Assembly (NCBI RefSeq): GCF_003597395.2
Contig: NC_133770.1
Location: 13,261,373 to 13,325,372 of the forward strand
Direction: 5' to 3'
DNA length: 64,000 nucleotides
Source of the DNA: Chelonoidis abingdonii
Lineage: Eukaryota > Chordata > Testudines > Testudinidae
Both the position numbers and the translations under genes were made by a program. This document shows, one piece after another, positions 47,545-58,612 of this stretch. Under the pieces are notes generated by a model. The model saw only the letters and a list, made by a program, of their open reading frames with translations, was not told the DNA's origin and searched no databases. The first letter of the stretch is position 1. Every line of letters starts with the position of its first letter.

Positions 47545-48185
47545 ATGACGAATGCAGCAAATCAAACTTTTTTTTTTCCAGGGCTTTTCCTTATTCAGAA
47601 AGAGGTGGAACACAATGATTCATTGAGGTCTCAGAGCACTGCTTATTCAATGGATAACAGACCTATTCTTGTGACAGTCAACATGTCTGATAGAGTTTTA
47701 AGAATAACTATGAAGAACACGATCAGCCCCATGCCGAAGAGAAATTCTCCTGTGCTGGGCGGAGCATGTTTCTTATCTCTATATGCACTGTTCACCAAGG
47801 AGATGGAACCCCAAGATTTACATGGCAGAAGTCAGTTTAGCAAAGTTGTGGTTGCACCCAGAAATATCTTAATCAGCGTGAGTCAATTTGTTGGGCTGGT
47901 GATTGATCTCTTTGCATCTGGAACCAATAAATAAAGTAACCTGCAGTCTGGACCCAGTGAGGTCTTCATGCAAAACTGGGTAGGGTTCATGCTATAGGTC
48001 TTTCCACGCTTTACAAAAAATAGCAGATAGAGTGTGGTTATGATTCTGTTTCGTACTTCTGGCTAAAGAAGCTACGGCTCTCGGAATTGATTAACCTAGC
48101 ATTGGCTTTTGGGATGTCTGTCTCAGAGGGGATCTGCTATTGTGAGACCAATCCTCTGTCTTGGCCCAGACAGATTTAAAATGAA
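47545..48185 (+). pseudogene. probable DIRS-type retroelement remnant
   Basis: A 129-codon frame (47545-47934) ends VSQFVGLVIDLFASGTNK. It resembles the 'W/FGxxxVDLFASxxN' segment in the RNase H region of DIRS-like tyrosine-recombinase retroelements. Beyond the stop, in another frame, pieces such as IADRVWL and LRGDLLL (about 48005-48150) follow the order of the downstream DIRS region (a hydrophobic stretch, then 'LxGDLLxQ'). The match rests on short motifs recalled from the family, and the upstream polymerase is not visible. The DNA continues into ordinary intron after about 48185. It is not part of CTDSPL. If the assignment is wrong, the frame would be an uncharacterised remnant. Confidence 0.45.
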
Positions 48186-49650
48186 TACTTGGATGAAGTA
48201 ATTGCTGCTCTCAAGGATCCCAAAACAGAAGTCAAGAAATAGAACTTATTCTACTGGCTGATGCAAAGTTCATAGTTTTAACTACCAGGTTAAACATAGC
48301 CTTCAGTTCCCCTAGTATGACTTTATTGTGACACATAAGAGTGCCCAAGCAAAAAGGTCAAGTGTGTGTAGTGCAATGTTCTTAACATGTTAAAGGCAAG
48401 AAGTTTTGTACACAACTTCCAACGTTAAATGCATCTTTGGGGCATCAACCTTATTCTAACCCTGCACAGTCAGAGGACAACCTTGGAACCACATTCTGCT
48501 CCTTACAGCATTACCCAGAGTGAACCTCAGAAATAAGTGGTGGTATACTTCCTACCAACTAGGGTAGGGCTCCCAAAGGCTTATTTGAGTTATTTGAAAT
48601 TGAGAGCTTTCTCTGAGATCTAGTATTGTACTTTTAATTAAGACCAGGTAGTCCTCAGAACTGTCATGGCATTCAAGAAATATTCCTCCTTTGGTTAGGC
48701 ATTGTAGTCCAATCCTTAGGAGCACTGACAGTTTCAGGGCAAAGTAGTCATGTCTCCTGTAATTGAGATCTGCTAGAAGACCTACTTCACCAAATTCTGC
48801 ATATTGGTCATTATGCCATTTCCTTCTTTTAGCAGAAGTATTCTCCATGCCTTAATGCCCAAAGGATGATAGAAGAAATATTTATATATAATCCATTTCA
48901 TTTTGGCTGTCCATATTTAAACGACGATCCTGCTTCCCACTGGATACACATTGTACCAATCTGTGGACCTTAGGGCAAAGAAGAATAGGAATTTTTTTTA
49001 TTTACGCTACCTGAAAGTTTCCTTTCTTCAAGCAATCAGGTCCACATGCATCAGGATCATCCTGAAGACGGGTGTCAATTTCCATCTCTATTCTAGATGA
49101 GCCAAGAGTGTAGGTTTGTGAGATGAAATTTACCCTGCTCTGCAGTAGGAGAAATTCTTGTTCCTTAAACTATATTTAACACAATCTGTAATTTGGGAAA
49201 GTTGTTTTGAATGAACCTGGTTCTGAAAGTCACCTCAGCTGGAGGGAAATTCAGGAGACAGGGTATTCCATTGCTGCCAGTGACTGACAAGTCTGGTCTG
49301 CCCAGAAGCTTCAGTCAGACTGGTGTACTCATTGTAACTAATCTGTGGACTTTATTATTTGAAGAAAGGAAATCTTGAAGTGAACATGAATATATTTTCC
49401 TACTTCCTCTTATTAATTAAAGCATGGGATTTATCAGTTTATGGTCTAAAACAATCGCTAATACTGTGTTATACTAACCAATCATTTTAGCTGCTAAAAT
49501 GCAAGGACCTGTTTGATTATTTTTTGTTGAGTTCTTGAATACTTGGAGCTTTTTTGTTAAAATGTTTGAGTGCCAAATTGAATGTCTCAGATCTTTCTGT
49601 TCGACCCTTTCAAAAGCCCTTACAATGATATTTTTTTTCTTTTCCCCCAG
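48186..49650. other. intron 2, 3' end with splice acceptor
   Basis: No further gene. Two pieces share short strings: 'ccaatctgtggacctta' near 48957 with 'ttcctttcttcaagcaat' near 49019, and 'actaatctgtggacttta' near 49338 with 'ttgaagaaaggaaat' near 49360. This suggests a diverged duplicated or inverted segment. The intron ends with a strong pyrimidine tract and 'cccccag' at 49650. Confidence 0.4.
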
Positions 49651-49683
49651 GGTGACCAGATGCAAGTCATTCCCATACCAAGT
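49651..49683 (+). CDS. CTDSPL: CTDSPL optional 33-nt exon
   Basis: Eleven codons, GDQMQVIPIPS, between the acceptor 'tttcccccag' and the donor GTATGT at 49684. Both flanking introns are phase 0, so the exon can be included or skipped without altering the frame. In mammals the equivalent 11-residue insert (recalled with Arg where this copy has Met) separates the 276- and 265-residue CTDSPL isoforms and lies between the basic N-terminal region and the catalytic domain. The exact size, symmetry and near-identical peptide make this a confident exon despite its length. Skipping would join LQK directly to PPAKYLLPE. It is far too short to be found by open-frame length; the surrounding frame 49582-49815 is intronic apart from these codons. 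Confidence 0.95.
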
Positions 49684-50084
49684 GTATGTATTTTTATCCC
49701 TTTTATTTTAATAATTTTCATAGTTTTTGCTTTAGTTCATTTTATATTATGTTGGAGTTGGCTGGATCTGCTCTGTGTTGCATGTTATAAGACTTTTTTG
49801 TTTTCTAATCTGTAAGGTTGTATAAAGTTGTGAGGTAAATTACCTTAAATGTGCCTATAATGTATACAGATAAAACTAATGAATAGGAAGAAAAGGACAG
49901 TCCAGCTCTGTAAAGCTGTCATCTGAATTTATCCATCATGTACCTTAACTCTGATTTTTGTCACTGTGAAAATGTATAAAGAGGTACTCAAAAGCCATCA
50001 CACTGAAGTTATTTAACAGTCATATTGGGGACAAAAGGCAACTCACTGGTACTAAATGGGCAGGGATGAGAGTCAACAAATCCT

Positions 50085-50152
50085 GTGTCTTGGCAGGGGG
50101 TTAAACTACATGATCCTTGTGGTCCCTTCTAACCTTATGATTCTATGAACTT
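50085..50152 (+). repeat. CR1 3' tail fragment
   Basis: Reads 'gtgtcttggcagggggtta', 'aactacatgatccttgtggt' and 'cccttctaaccttatgattc', then 'tatga'. This is the 3' tail of a CR1 LINE or of a SINE that carries it. Only the tail is recognisable. Confidence 0.6.
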
Positions 50153-50956
50153 TACTTATTGTTTCCACATGCCCCAATTATTTAAGCTTGTCTGTTGGAG
50201 ATTAGATCCTGTAAAATGAGGCTTTAGTTTTCTTGGTGCAAGCTACTCAAAGAGTATTTATAGTTGTTTAAGGTGGTGGTTTTGTTATGAATCATAGTTT
50301 TTTGGGCTTAGTAGGTCTGTTTATGTCACCTGGTTCAAATTTGGAATACAAGTTGTCAGGTTGGAGTTATTCAAAACCAAATAAAAACATTTGACGCTCT
50401 TTGACCTAGGGATTTTAAAAGTTGTTTAGACTTAATCTGTTTTGCCAAAGAATTGATAATTCTCAGACTACTTTAATATGGACTTGGGGTTTTTTAATGT
50501 ATTTTAAATTGCAGATATACTTTTCAACACTGTATGTGCCAGTACTCCTTCACCATTTACAGTACCTTATTGAGAATTGCCAGAGCAAAGTTCTTAAAGC
50601 AATGTCAGTGCAAGCCTGTGAGGGCACTGATATATTTCCTCTCCTGCAGGTGTCCTAAATCTCTGAAGATAGGACTATTTCCCTGACGATTCCCCTATTT
50701 TTCTTTTATAGTCCAGCTCCTTAAGGCCCAACATTGAAACCAATGTCTTTTAGGACCCCGTTAATGCTGCAGCTTAATAGTGTTGAGATTAGTATTTCAG
50801 CCACACCGATCTCTTCTCTTAATCACCATCTGTCTTTAGAGATGAAAATTGTTGGAAATTTATACTTATTCCAGGACTGTTGCTTCCTATTTGGTAGTCC
50901 TGGACCAGTGCCAAAAAGTATTACTGTGAAGGACCAGTGATAGTTTTAAAACTTCA

Positions 50957-51155
50957 GAGGGGTAGCCGTGTTAGTCTGGATCTGTAAAAGCAGCAGAGAA
51001 TCCTGTGGCACCTTATAGACTAACAGACATTTTGGAGCGTGAGATTTCGTGGGTGAATACCCACTTGCGTCTGACGAATGGGTATTCACCCACGAAAGCT
51101 CACGCTCCAAAACGTCTGTTAGTCTATAAAGGTGCCATAGGATTCTCTGCTGCTT
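50957..51155. repeat. inverted pair of hammerhead-like repeats
   Basis: The left arm (about 50957-51070) reads 'aggggtagccgtgttagtct' through 'gtggcaccttatagactaac' to 'agatttcgtgggtgaatacc'. The right arm (about 51071-51155) is its reverse complement: 'gggtattcacccacgaaagc' through 'gttagtctataaaggtgcca' to 'gattctctgctgcttttaaaa'. The two units meet around 51070. This is the repeat seen singly at 33160-33300 and 54068-54221. Confidence 0.8.
51071..51107 (+). ncRNA. hammerhead-ribozyme-like core, second copy
   Basis: CTGACGA (51071-51077), A, TGGGT-ATTC-ACCCA-C hairpin, GAAA (51094-51097), GC-TCAC-GC and TC (51106-51107). The core matches the CTGANGA...GAAA rule, with one base pair fewer in stem II than the 33.2-kb copy. 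The opposite arm of the inverted repeat has a degraded core (CAGACGC) on the minus strand. Activity is not established. Confidence 0.35.
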
Positions 51156-51925
51156 TTAAAACTTGATATCTCTCAGATGCATCAGGGCTAGAAGCAAAAG
51201 ATGTATATCACTAGAAACCTGAAAATAATCAACTTTTTAGTGGCGTGCAAACATTCACTACTAGATTACTATCTTGCTTTCCCATCCCTTCCAACTTCAG
51301 TTCTCATCATTTTAGGCAGCACTGACAACCATATAAGCTAGAAACCAGTGCTGTAGCTGTCTTACCATATCAAACATGGCATCCAGCTGTAAATGGATAT
51401 AAAGCATTAAACAGTTTAGATGAGACTTTACTATTAGTAAAATAACACAACACACTGCAAATGACAGAGGAATGCAATAAAGCTTGGCTGTTAACTGGCG
51501 GCTATGAAATGCATTCAGTACACTCATTCCAAATATTAAACATCTTAACAGAAACAGCAAACCCTTTTTATAAGAAATTAGACATCCAAGACTTGTTAAA
51601 CTGTGTACTATCAGTATTCTACCACTGCTTGTATTTACCTGTTAAGAAGATTATTCTTTGTAAAGTCTATACAATATTTCTCAGAAATTTCGAAGCTAAT
51701 ATTCTCCAAATTTTAAAAGAAATAGCAGAATTAAATGGTGAATTGATGCTCAGTGTGATGGTGCTCAGTAAATGAGGCAACTGTTCAACATATTCTCAAT
51801 TTGTTTAGGTCTGTGGCATGCTGCTTGCACTGCACAGCACCTAACCACTACTCTGAAGGAAGAACTTTTTCTTTATTAATAGGACTTTCTGTGAGATTCC
51901 CTCTTATAGTCTGAGTTCTCAAACA
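51156..51925. other. intron 3, no gene seen
   Basis: AT-rich. The 104-codon frame 51461-51775 has no recognised motif. Confidence 0.4.
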
Positions 51926-52757
51926 TTAGCTACAGCTAATCAGGAAAGAGATCTTGGAGTCATCGTGGATAGTTCTCTGAAGACCGTCCACGTAGTGTGC
52001 GAGCGGCAGTCAAAAAAGCTAAGATGTTAGGAATCATTTAAAAAGGATAGAGATAAGACGGCAGAATATCTGATTGCTCTTATTTAAATCCGAATCGGTA
52101 TGCCCACATCTTGGAATACTGTGTACAGATGTGGTCTCTCATCTCAAAAAAATATATACTGGCATTAGAAAAGGTTCAGAGAAGCGGCACTAAATGATTA
52201 GGGTTTATGGAACGGGTCCCATTAATGAGGAGAGATTAAAGAGGCCTAGGGACCTTTTCCAGCTTGGAGAAGAGGTTAGAACTAAGGAGGGATATGAATA
52301 GAGATATATAAAAATCATGAGTGGTGTGAAAGAAAAAGTGAATAAAGGAAAGTTATCTTATTTGTATCTATAAATATAAGAACTAGGGGTCATCAAATGA
52401 AATTAATAGGCAGCATGTTTAAAACAAATAAAAAGGAAGTTGTTCACACAGCGCACAATCAGTCTGTGGAACTCCTTACCTGAGGAGGTTGTGATGGCTA
52501 GGACTATAACAGGGTTTAAAACAGAACTAGGTAAATTCATGGAGGTTAAGTCCATTAATGGCCATTGGCCAGGATGGGTAAGGAATGGTGTCCCTAACCT
52601 CTGTTTGTCAGAGGGTGGAGATGGATGGCAGGAGAGGGATCACTTGACCATTACCTGTTAGGAAATTCCTTTTGGGGCACCTGGTATTGATCACTGTCGG
52701 CAGACAGGTTACTGGGCTGGATGGACCTTTGATCTGACCCAGTATGGCCATTCTTCT
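51926..52757 (+). mobile_element. CR1-type LINE fragment, plus strand
   Basis: The + strand contains 'gaaagagatcttggagtcat', 'cgtggatagttctctgaag', 'cccacatcttggaatactgt' and 'gagaagcggcactaaatgat'. It then translates to FTQRTISLWNSLPEEVV and ITGFKTELGKFME (52440-52560), the C-terminal end of a CR1 ORF2. It ends in the CR1 3' region 'tactgggctggatggacct' and 'gacccagtatggccattctt'. Small indels break the frame throughout; dead 5'-truncated copy. Confidence 0.85.
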
Positions 52758-54067
52758 GTTTTTAACATTACTGAACTTATCTTCATAATATCCCAGTGAG
52801 GTGGGAAAATATCGGTATATGGTCATGTAAATAAAGACTGAATCATAATACCTATATATAAAGGGTCAGAGTTAAGGTTTTTTATGCCCCCCTTTCTATT
52901 CTTAATACACCATCCATCCTGAGCACTGAGATCCTGAAGTTCAATCTATAAAGTATGTAAGCATCTGCTTTAAGACCCACTGAAGTCAGTGAGTCTTAAA
53001 CACATGCTTAAATGCTTGCTGAATTGGGGCCTGAATGGGGAAGATATCCTTTGGGTGAAATAGCATATGATTATGTACCTAAAGGTTGTACCCTAATATA
53101 TACCATGAGGATACAGAACTAAAGTTACTTAAGCAAACTTAATGTTGTTTTTTTAACTTTATATGCTTTACTTTGCATATTTAATTATTTAATGTATTAG
53201 ATTTTTAAGTTTTTTAATTTCTTAGGTTTCTGAAAAGAGCCTCACTAGGTTGCACAAGTCCCTATATGTTAAAATTGAAAATCCATTCAGTTTTATTGAG
53301 CACGTACGCACAAATCTAGTGATATCTCTAGAGAGATCATCTGGTCTGTGAGAATTTCCAGTCGCTTTTCGCATGTGTGTGCAACACCAGTGAAACATCG
53401 ACAGATCGTTAGCTTTATTGTGTCAGAAAACAATTTACCTTCATGAAGTATGTTTTATTTCAGCACACAGAACATGGCAAATTTGCAGATTTTCTCCTAG
53501 CGGCAGAAAGGCATGTCTGTTAGCCAGATATCACATCCCTGTCAGATTTCAAGTTTTCATCAGCACCTGCAGAAGAGTCTACTGCTGCTTTTAAAAAAAA
53601 AAAATTAAAATAAAAAAAGTGTTACTGAGAAAGCATTTCTGCTTTCTGTGTAGTGTAGAATGTTACATTTGAATTTGCAGGGCAGGTATGTGTTAAGCAG
53701 CAATAAAGTAATTCATTTTTTTCTAATATTGTAACCAGATTTTAGTAATTTTTGATGGTGCTGTGAATAAACAAAAAAGAGCTTGCCCCCCCCCCCACTC
53801 CCCCCCCCTCCCGCCTCCCCGAAGATCAGTTTGAGAGAGAGAAAGTTTCCAGGTGAAATGGCGTCCTGAGGAGTCCTTGTACCTCAGTAAATTAAAGGTG
53901 TTGTTTTTACTGTAGTTCAGAATATCCTTGCTTTCTTGGATTTCTCTCAACTTGGTTCTTCTGGTGTCTTTCTTTCTAAATAATAAAGCAGAATCATAGT
54001 GGTTTCAGCAGTTGGCTGTAGTCTCCTTTGAGTGAAAGAACAGGTGAATATACAGCACTGGTATGTA
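52758..54067. other. intron 3, C-rich tract, no gene
   Basis: AT-rich apart from a C-rich tract at 53786-53820, with runs of 11 and 9 C. No coding exon recognised. Confidence 0.4.
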
Positions 54068-54221
54068 GTATCAGAGAGGTAGCCGTGTTAGTCTGGATCT
54101 GTAAAAGCCGCAAAGAGTCCTGTGGCACCTTATAGACTAACAGACGTATTGGAGCATCAGCTTTCGTGGGCGAATACCCACTTTGTCGGATGCACGCCAC
54201 AGGACTCTTTGCTGCTTTCAC
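54068..54221 (-). repeat. hammerhead-like repeat, degenerate, minus strand
   Basis: Reads 'gaggtagccgtgttagtctg' through 'cttatagactaacagacgta' to 'cagctttcgtgggcgaatac', then repeats a short inverted piece, 'gccacaggactctttgctgc'. On the minus strand the core at 54152-54189 is CCGACAA, AGTGGGT-ATTC-GCCCAC, GAAA, GC-TGAT-GC, TC. Stem II and GAAA are kept, but two positions of the CTGATGA box are changed, so catalysis is unlikely. Confidence 0.7.
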
Positions 54222-54696
54222 TGGTATGTAGTTGTTTAAGACTTCAAAGTGCTGTATCCATTTCTTCCATTCACTCAGAATCCCAGTATTATTTAGAAAG
54301 TGAGTGGCACAGAAAATCATATTCCCAATCTCCATGTAAGTGAAATCTTATGCACAGAGCATCTGATTTTCACTTCTGTCTTTACTCATTTTTTTTCTTT
54401 ACTTTTGGCTAATTTCATGTTTTGTAACTTCTAGGAGAGGGGGACATATTGGTTTGTTTAGGTTTGTTTGAACTGACTGCATACATTTCAGCAGAAATTT
54501 ATTTCATTGGCAGTGAGCTAAATACAAGTTTGAAGTCACTTTTAAAATCTCATTTATTTGTATCCTGTGCGCACACATGGTGTTTAATTGCACTAAAAAG
54601 ACTACTCACCATGCTGCTGCTATACATGCCCAAGCAGTAAACTGCAGGGAGAATGAACAGGAAAGCGATACTTTACCATAGATCAGATAAAAGTAT
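54222..54696. other. intron 3, no gene seen
   Basis: Short spacer with no recognised content. Confidence 0.4.
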
Positions 54697-55018
54697 AGAT
54701 AGAAATGTAGAACTGGAAGGGACCTCCAGTCCAGTCCCTTGCACTCAAGACAGGACTACGCAATAACAAGGCCATTACTGACAGGTGTTTGTCTGACCTG
54801 TTCTTAAAAACCTCCAATGATGGAGATTCCACAATCTCCCTAGGCAATTCATTTCAGTGCTTAACTACCCTGCCAGGAAAATTTTTCTAATGTCCAACCC
54901 TAAGCCTCCCTTGCTGTGGTTTAAGCCCATTGCTTCTTGTCCTATCCTCAGAGGTTAACAAGAAAAAATTTTCACGCTCCTTCTTGTAACAATCATCCAT
55001 GTACTTAAAAACTATTAT
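54697..55018 (-). mobile_element. CR1 LINE 3' end, minus strand
   Basis: Begins 'gatagaaatgtagaactgg', 'aagggacctccagtccagtc' and contains 'gatggagattccacaatctc' and 'ctaagcctcccttgctgtgg', the reverse complement of the CR1 3' untranslated region and ORF2 end. It matches 58613-58908, which runs in the opposite direction, and 26745-26840. Confidence 0.85.
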
Positions 55019-56107
55019 AAGAACGGCCATACTGGGTCAGACCAATAGTCCATCTAGCCCAGAATCCTGTCTTCTGACAGTGGCCAGTGCCAGGTGCTTC
55101 AGTGGCAATGAACAGAGCAGGGAATTATCAAGTGAGCTATCCCCTGTCATCCATTCCCAGCTTCTGGCAAACAAAGGCTAGGGACATTCAGAGCATGGTG
55201 TTTCATCACTGCCCGTACTGCCTAATGGCCGTTGGTGGACTGATCCTGCATGAACTTATCTAGTTATTTTTTTAACCGTGTTATACTTTTGACCTTCACA
55301 ACATCCCCAGGCAAAGAGTTCCACAGGTTGACTGTGCACTGTGTGAAGAAGTGCTTCCTTTGATTTGTTTAAAATATGGTGCATATTACTTTCATTTGAT
55401 GGCCCCTGGTTCATGTATTATGTGAAGGGGTAAATAACACTTTCTTATTAACTTTCTCCACACCAGTCATGATTTTATAGACCTCTATCGTATCCCCCCT
55501 TAGTCAGCTCTTTTACAAGCTGAAAAGTCTATCTTTTTAATCTCTCCTCATACAGAAGCTGTTCCATATACCTAAATGTTTTGTTGCCCTTCTCTGTACC
55601 TTTTCCAATTCCAATATATGTTTTTTTGAGCTGGGGTGACGAGATCTGCACAAGATGTGGGTGTACCATCAATTTATATAGAGCAGAGGTTCTCAAACTT
55701 CATTGCACTGTGGCTCCCTTCTGACAACAAAAATGACTACATGATCCCAAGAGAGGGGACAGAAGCCGGAGCCCTCCTGAGCTACACCATGCCGGGCAGG
55801 GGGACCAAAGCCAAACCGAGCCCTGTCACCCCAGGCCGTGGGTCTCGAGCTTTGGCCCAGGACCATGGGGCTTGGGTTTCGGCCCTGGGCTCCAGCAAGT
55901 CTAATGCCAGCCCTGGCGACCCCATTACAATCGGATCATGGCTCACTTTGGGGTCCAGTTTGAGAACTGCTGATGTAGAGGCATTATGATATTTTCTTAT
56001 CTGTCCCTTTCCTAATGATTCCCAACATTGTTAGCTTTTTTGACTCCCGCTGCATATTGAGTGGATGTTTTCAGAGAACTATCCACAATGACTCCAAGAT
56101 CTTTCTT
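55019..56107 (-). mobile_element. CR1-type LINE fragment split by a hAT MITE
   Basis: Starts 'aagaacggccatactgggtc', 'agaccaatagtccatctag', the reverse complement of the 3' end seen at 52757, and continues upstream through 'cctctatcgtatcccccctt' (about 55481) to 'atttatatagag'. After the hAT MITE it resumes at 55973 with 'gcattatgatattttc' and 'gagtggatgttttcagagaa' (about 56059). The reading frame is broken. The hAT insertion dates after this CR1. Confidence 0.8.
55684..55972. mobile_element. hAT MITE inside CR1
   Basis: The ends 'cagaggttctcaaactt' and 'cagtttgagaactgctg' are inverted. The flanks atatagag (55676-55683) and atgtagag (55973-55980) agree at seven of eight positions, an 8-bp hAT target duplication. 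CR1 sequence continues directly on either side, confirming an insertion. A 117-codon frame across it is incidental. Confidence 0.85.
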
Positions 56108-56345
56108 GTCATGTCCCCCCTCGGTCTTCTCTTCTCCAGACTAAACAAACCCAATTTTTTCAATCTTTCCTCCTAGGGCATGTTTTCATTTTTGTTGTTC
56201 TCCTCTGAACTGTCTCCAGTTTGTCCACATCTTTCCTGAGATGTGAAGCCCAGAACTGAACACAGTACTCCCACTGAGTGAGACCTTATCAGTGCAGAAT
56301 AGAGTGAAAGAAACTTCTAGTGTCTTACTTACAACACTTAGCATT
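56108..56345 (-). mobile_element. CR1 LINE fragment, minus strand
   Basis: Contains 'gtcttctcttctccagacta', 'ttttcaatctttcctcctag' and 'gtccacatctttcctgagat', then 'gtgaagcccagaactgaaca', the same ORF2 region as 26880-27040. It joins the preceding CR1 fragment at about 56107, where the order of CR1 segments jumps, so it is a separate copy or a rearranged one. Confidence 0.75.
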
Positions 56346-58612
56346 AACAAGATGTGAATTCCATTGAATTTCACTTTTAACCTCGTCATTTTGTGGAGGC
56401 TTAGTTGTTGCTTTATATAGTGAATTCCTGAAAAATGGTTGCTTGCCATTTGTTGACACTTCAGACAGAAAACCAGAATTTCTGCTTACTCTGACAAAGA
56501 ATGTAGTATTTCTTCAACTAACTTGAGAAACTTTTGATCAGTCATTGCTTTTTGAAGGCCGTTATGCTAATTTACAGCATAGAAACCTGAGATGAATGCA
56601 TAAGCCCTGAACAGTGACTAGTTTAATAACTTCGAAAGACGCAATGTCTTGTAATATGCATAAAGTTTTCATCTTGACTAAACAAAAGGCTTAGCAAGTA
56701 CTTGTGGTGCTTGTATTTAAAAAGTCAACATTTGATCCACAGTGTCCACACAGTGATGTCTGAGACCCAGTTATTTTTCTACTTTGTTCTAGGGAAATAC
56801 TGCAGTATTTCAGATATTGCTGTGTAGTAAGTGTGAATCACTGTTGATTTATTAATGGTGACCACTGTTTGTTACACTTTCTAATGACTAAAAAGCTTGA
56901 TTTAAAATAAAAAAAAAAAGAAAAGAAAACAGGTAAAGAGCTTGAGATCTCATTTTAATCACCATAAATATTTTACCTGCTTTGACTAACTGTGAAATAT
57001 CTACTAATTATGACTTTTCTAGGCAATTTCTCCAGTGTTTTCATTTAGATCTATTGGAATTGATTTAAAAATTGATACTACAGAAATTAACGTTCCGTAT
57101 TCCTTGATATAAGCTTTGCTACAATTGGGTAGAAAGTGCTCCAGTTAGAAGGCTTGGATGTCAGCATAAATAAGTTAGTCAGATATACATATCCCTTACA
57201 TTTCTTAAACCACCTAGGTGTCACCCTTGCATTAAATTCCTACTCAAGATATTTAGTTTCCACATGAATTGTGAAACCTTTTTTCTTCGTAATTCATTTT
57301 TCCCATGTCCCTTCAGATCTGCAGGAGAGAAAAGCCTTTGCATGCTGGATGTCCGCACAGAAATGGCATTGCATGTGAAGAACTAATGAACTAGGAAGCA
57401 AAAGCCAGTTGCTCGTTTCTTCTGATCTTCAGACATGCAAACTATTGAGAATGTTTGGTGTTTAGCATGGGGCCCCTTTAGGTATTCTACTTTTCAGACA
57501 GGATCAAATTAATTATGCCTTGTGACAGGGACCTAAATGACAAGTCTTAGGACCCTGTCTGAGAATGCAACACTTTTGTTGAGTTACCATTCACTCAGAT
57601 GCTAGAACTCTGAAGATATAGTATATCTACTGCTGCATCATACTAGCAAGTTGATTCCAATTAACATCAACCAGGGAACAGGAGAGGCCAGAGTCTTTCT
57701 CCGAGGAGGAAACGAGGGGCTGAAACAGAGGGGATCCTTCAAGGAAAACCCTAGATAAAGGCAAACTTTGGGAAAGCTTAGTCTCAGATTTGTGTGTAGC
57801 GAATCTTGAGTTATGGCAAAACTCCAGGTAGCAGGAGATTTCTGGATCTTAACCAGGTATGTGAATATAGTGAATGGAGAGAGAAGGATGGGGATGCACT
57901 AGTTCCCTTCATAACTGCTGCTTAATGAAAGCAAAGCTTCAAATGGAGAGAGAAGGGAATACAATACTACTTGGCCCAGAGTCAAAGGCAATTGGCTTCT
58001 TTCAGTCTAAGGCCCCTGAGTCCTGTAATATTTTCAGAGATGTTCATTCCCTTCCTGGTTTTGGTTTGATCAGCTGCCAGGGAGCAGTTATTGGTTGTGT
58101 GTGATAATGCATATTGTACAGCCAGTTTTGTCCTGGATTTTTTTATCATGCCATTAATGCGCCATACATAGCAATGTCAGTCTTTGTAACAATCTGTGAT
58201 TTGTTTTTAGTCTGCAGTAGTTACCTCAGCTCTTCCAGTTCCACCTGAATAATATATTTATTCAGTACTATTCATTACTAAGGGTCAGGAAATGCTATTA
58301 ACATATATTTTTCCTAAGATATTTAATTTTGAAAAAAACAGACACAGTGCATTCTTTTCATGACTTTTTTTCCTGGTGATACTCTATAGATAGGTAGACA
58401 GACTGACTGACAGTGCTATCTACCTATCTTAAAAAAATATTTAAAAGTTAGATCCCGTTTCATGTATAATGGAACACTTGATGGTGGCATCATGTTATTT
58501 ATAGCTTAATGGTGCTTTTGGATCCTTTACACTGTTGGTAAAAACACTCGTCATGTAGCAGAAGAAATTGCTATGTAGTTAATGTTACCATGTAACCTTA
58601 TAACCAAGATTG
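56346..58612. other. intron 3, small hairpin, no gene
   Basis: No exon recognised. An 11-bp perfect inverted repeat, agataggtaga (58388-58398) and tctacctatct (58419-58429), flanks a 'gactgactgaca' centre and could form a small stem-loop of unknown meaning. Confidence 0.4.

Larger units (their letters stand above)
40392..49650 (+). other. CTDSPL: CTDSPL intron 2 (phase 0)
   Basis: A 9259-bp intron from GTCAGT to 'tttcccccag'. It contains a MITE, a mariner-like MITE, a CR1 fragment and a DIRS-like remnant, listed separately. A T-rich run at about 40408-40425 follows the donor closely. The human orthologous locus hosts mir-26a-1 in a CTDSPL intron, but I could not find its mature sequence here. 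Confidence 0.85.
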
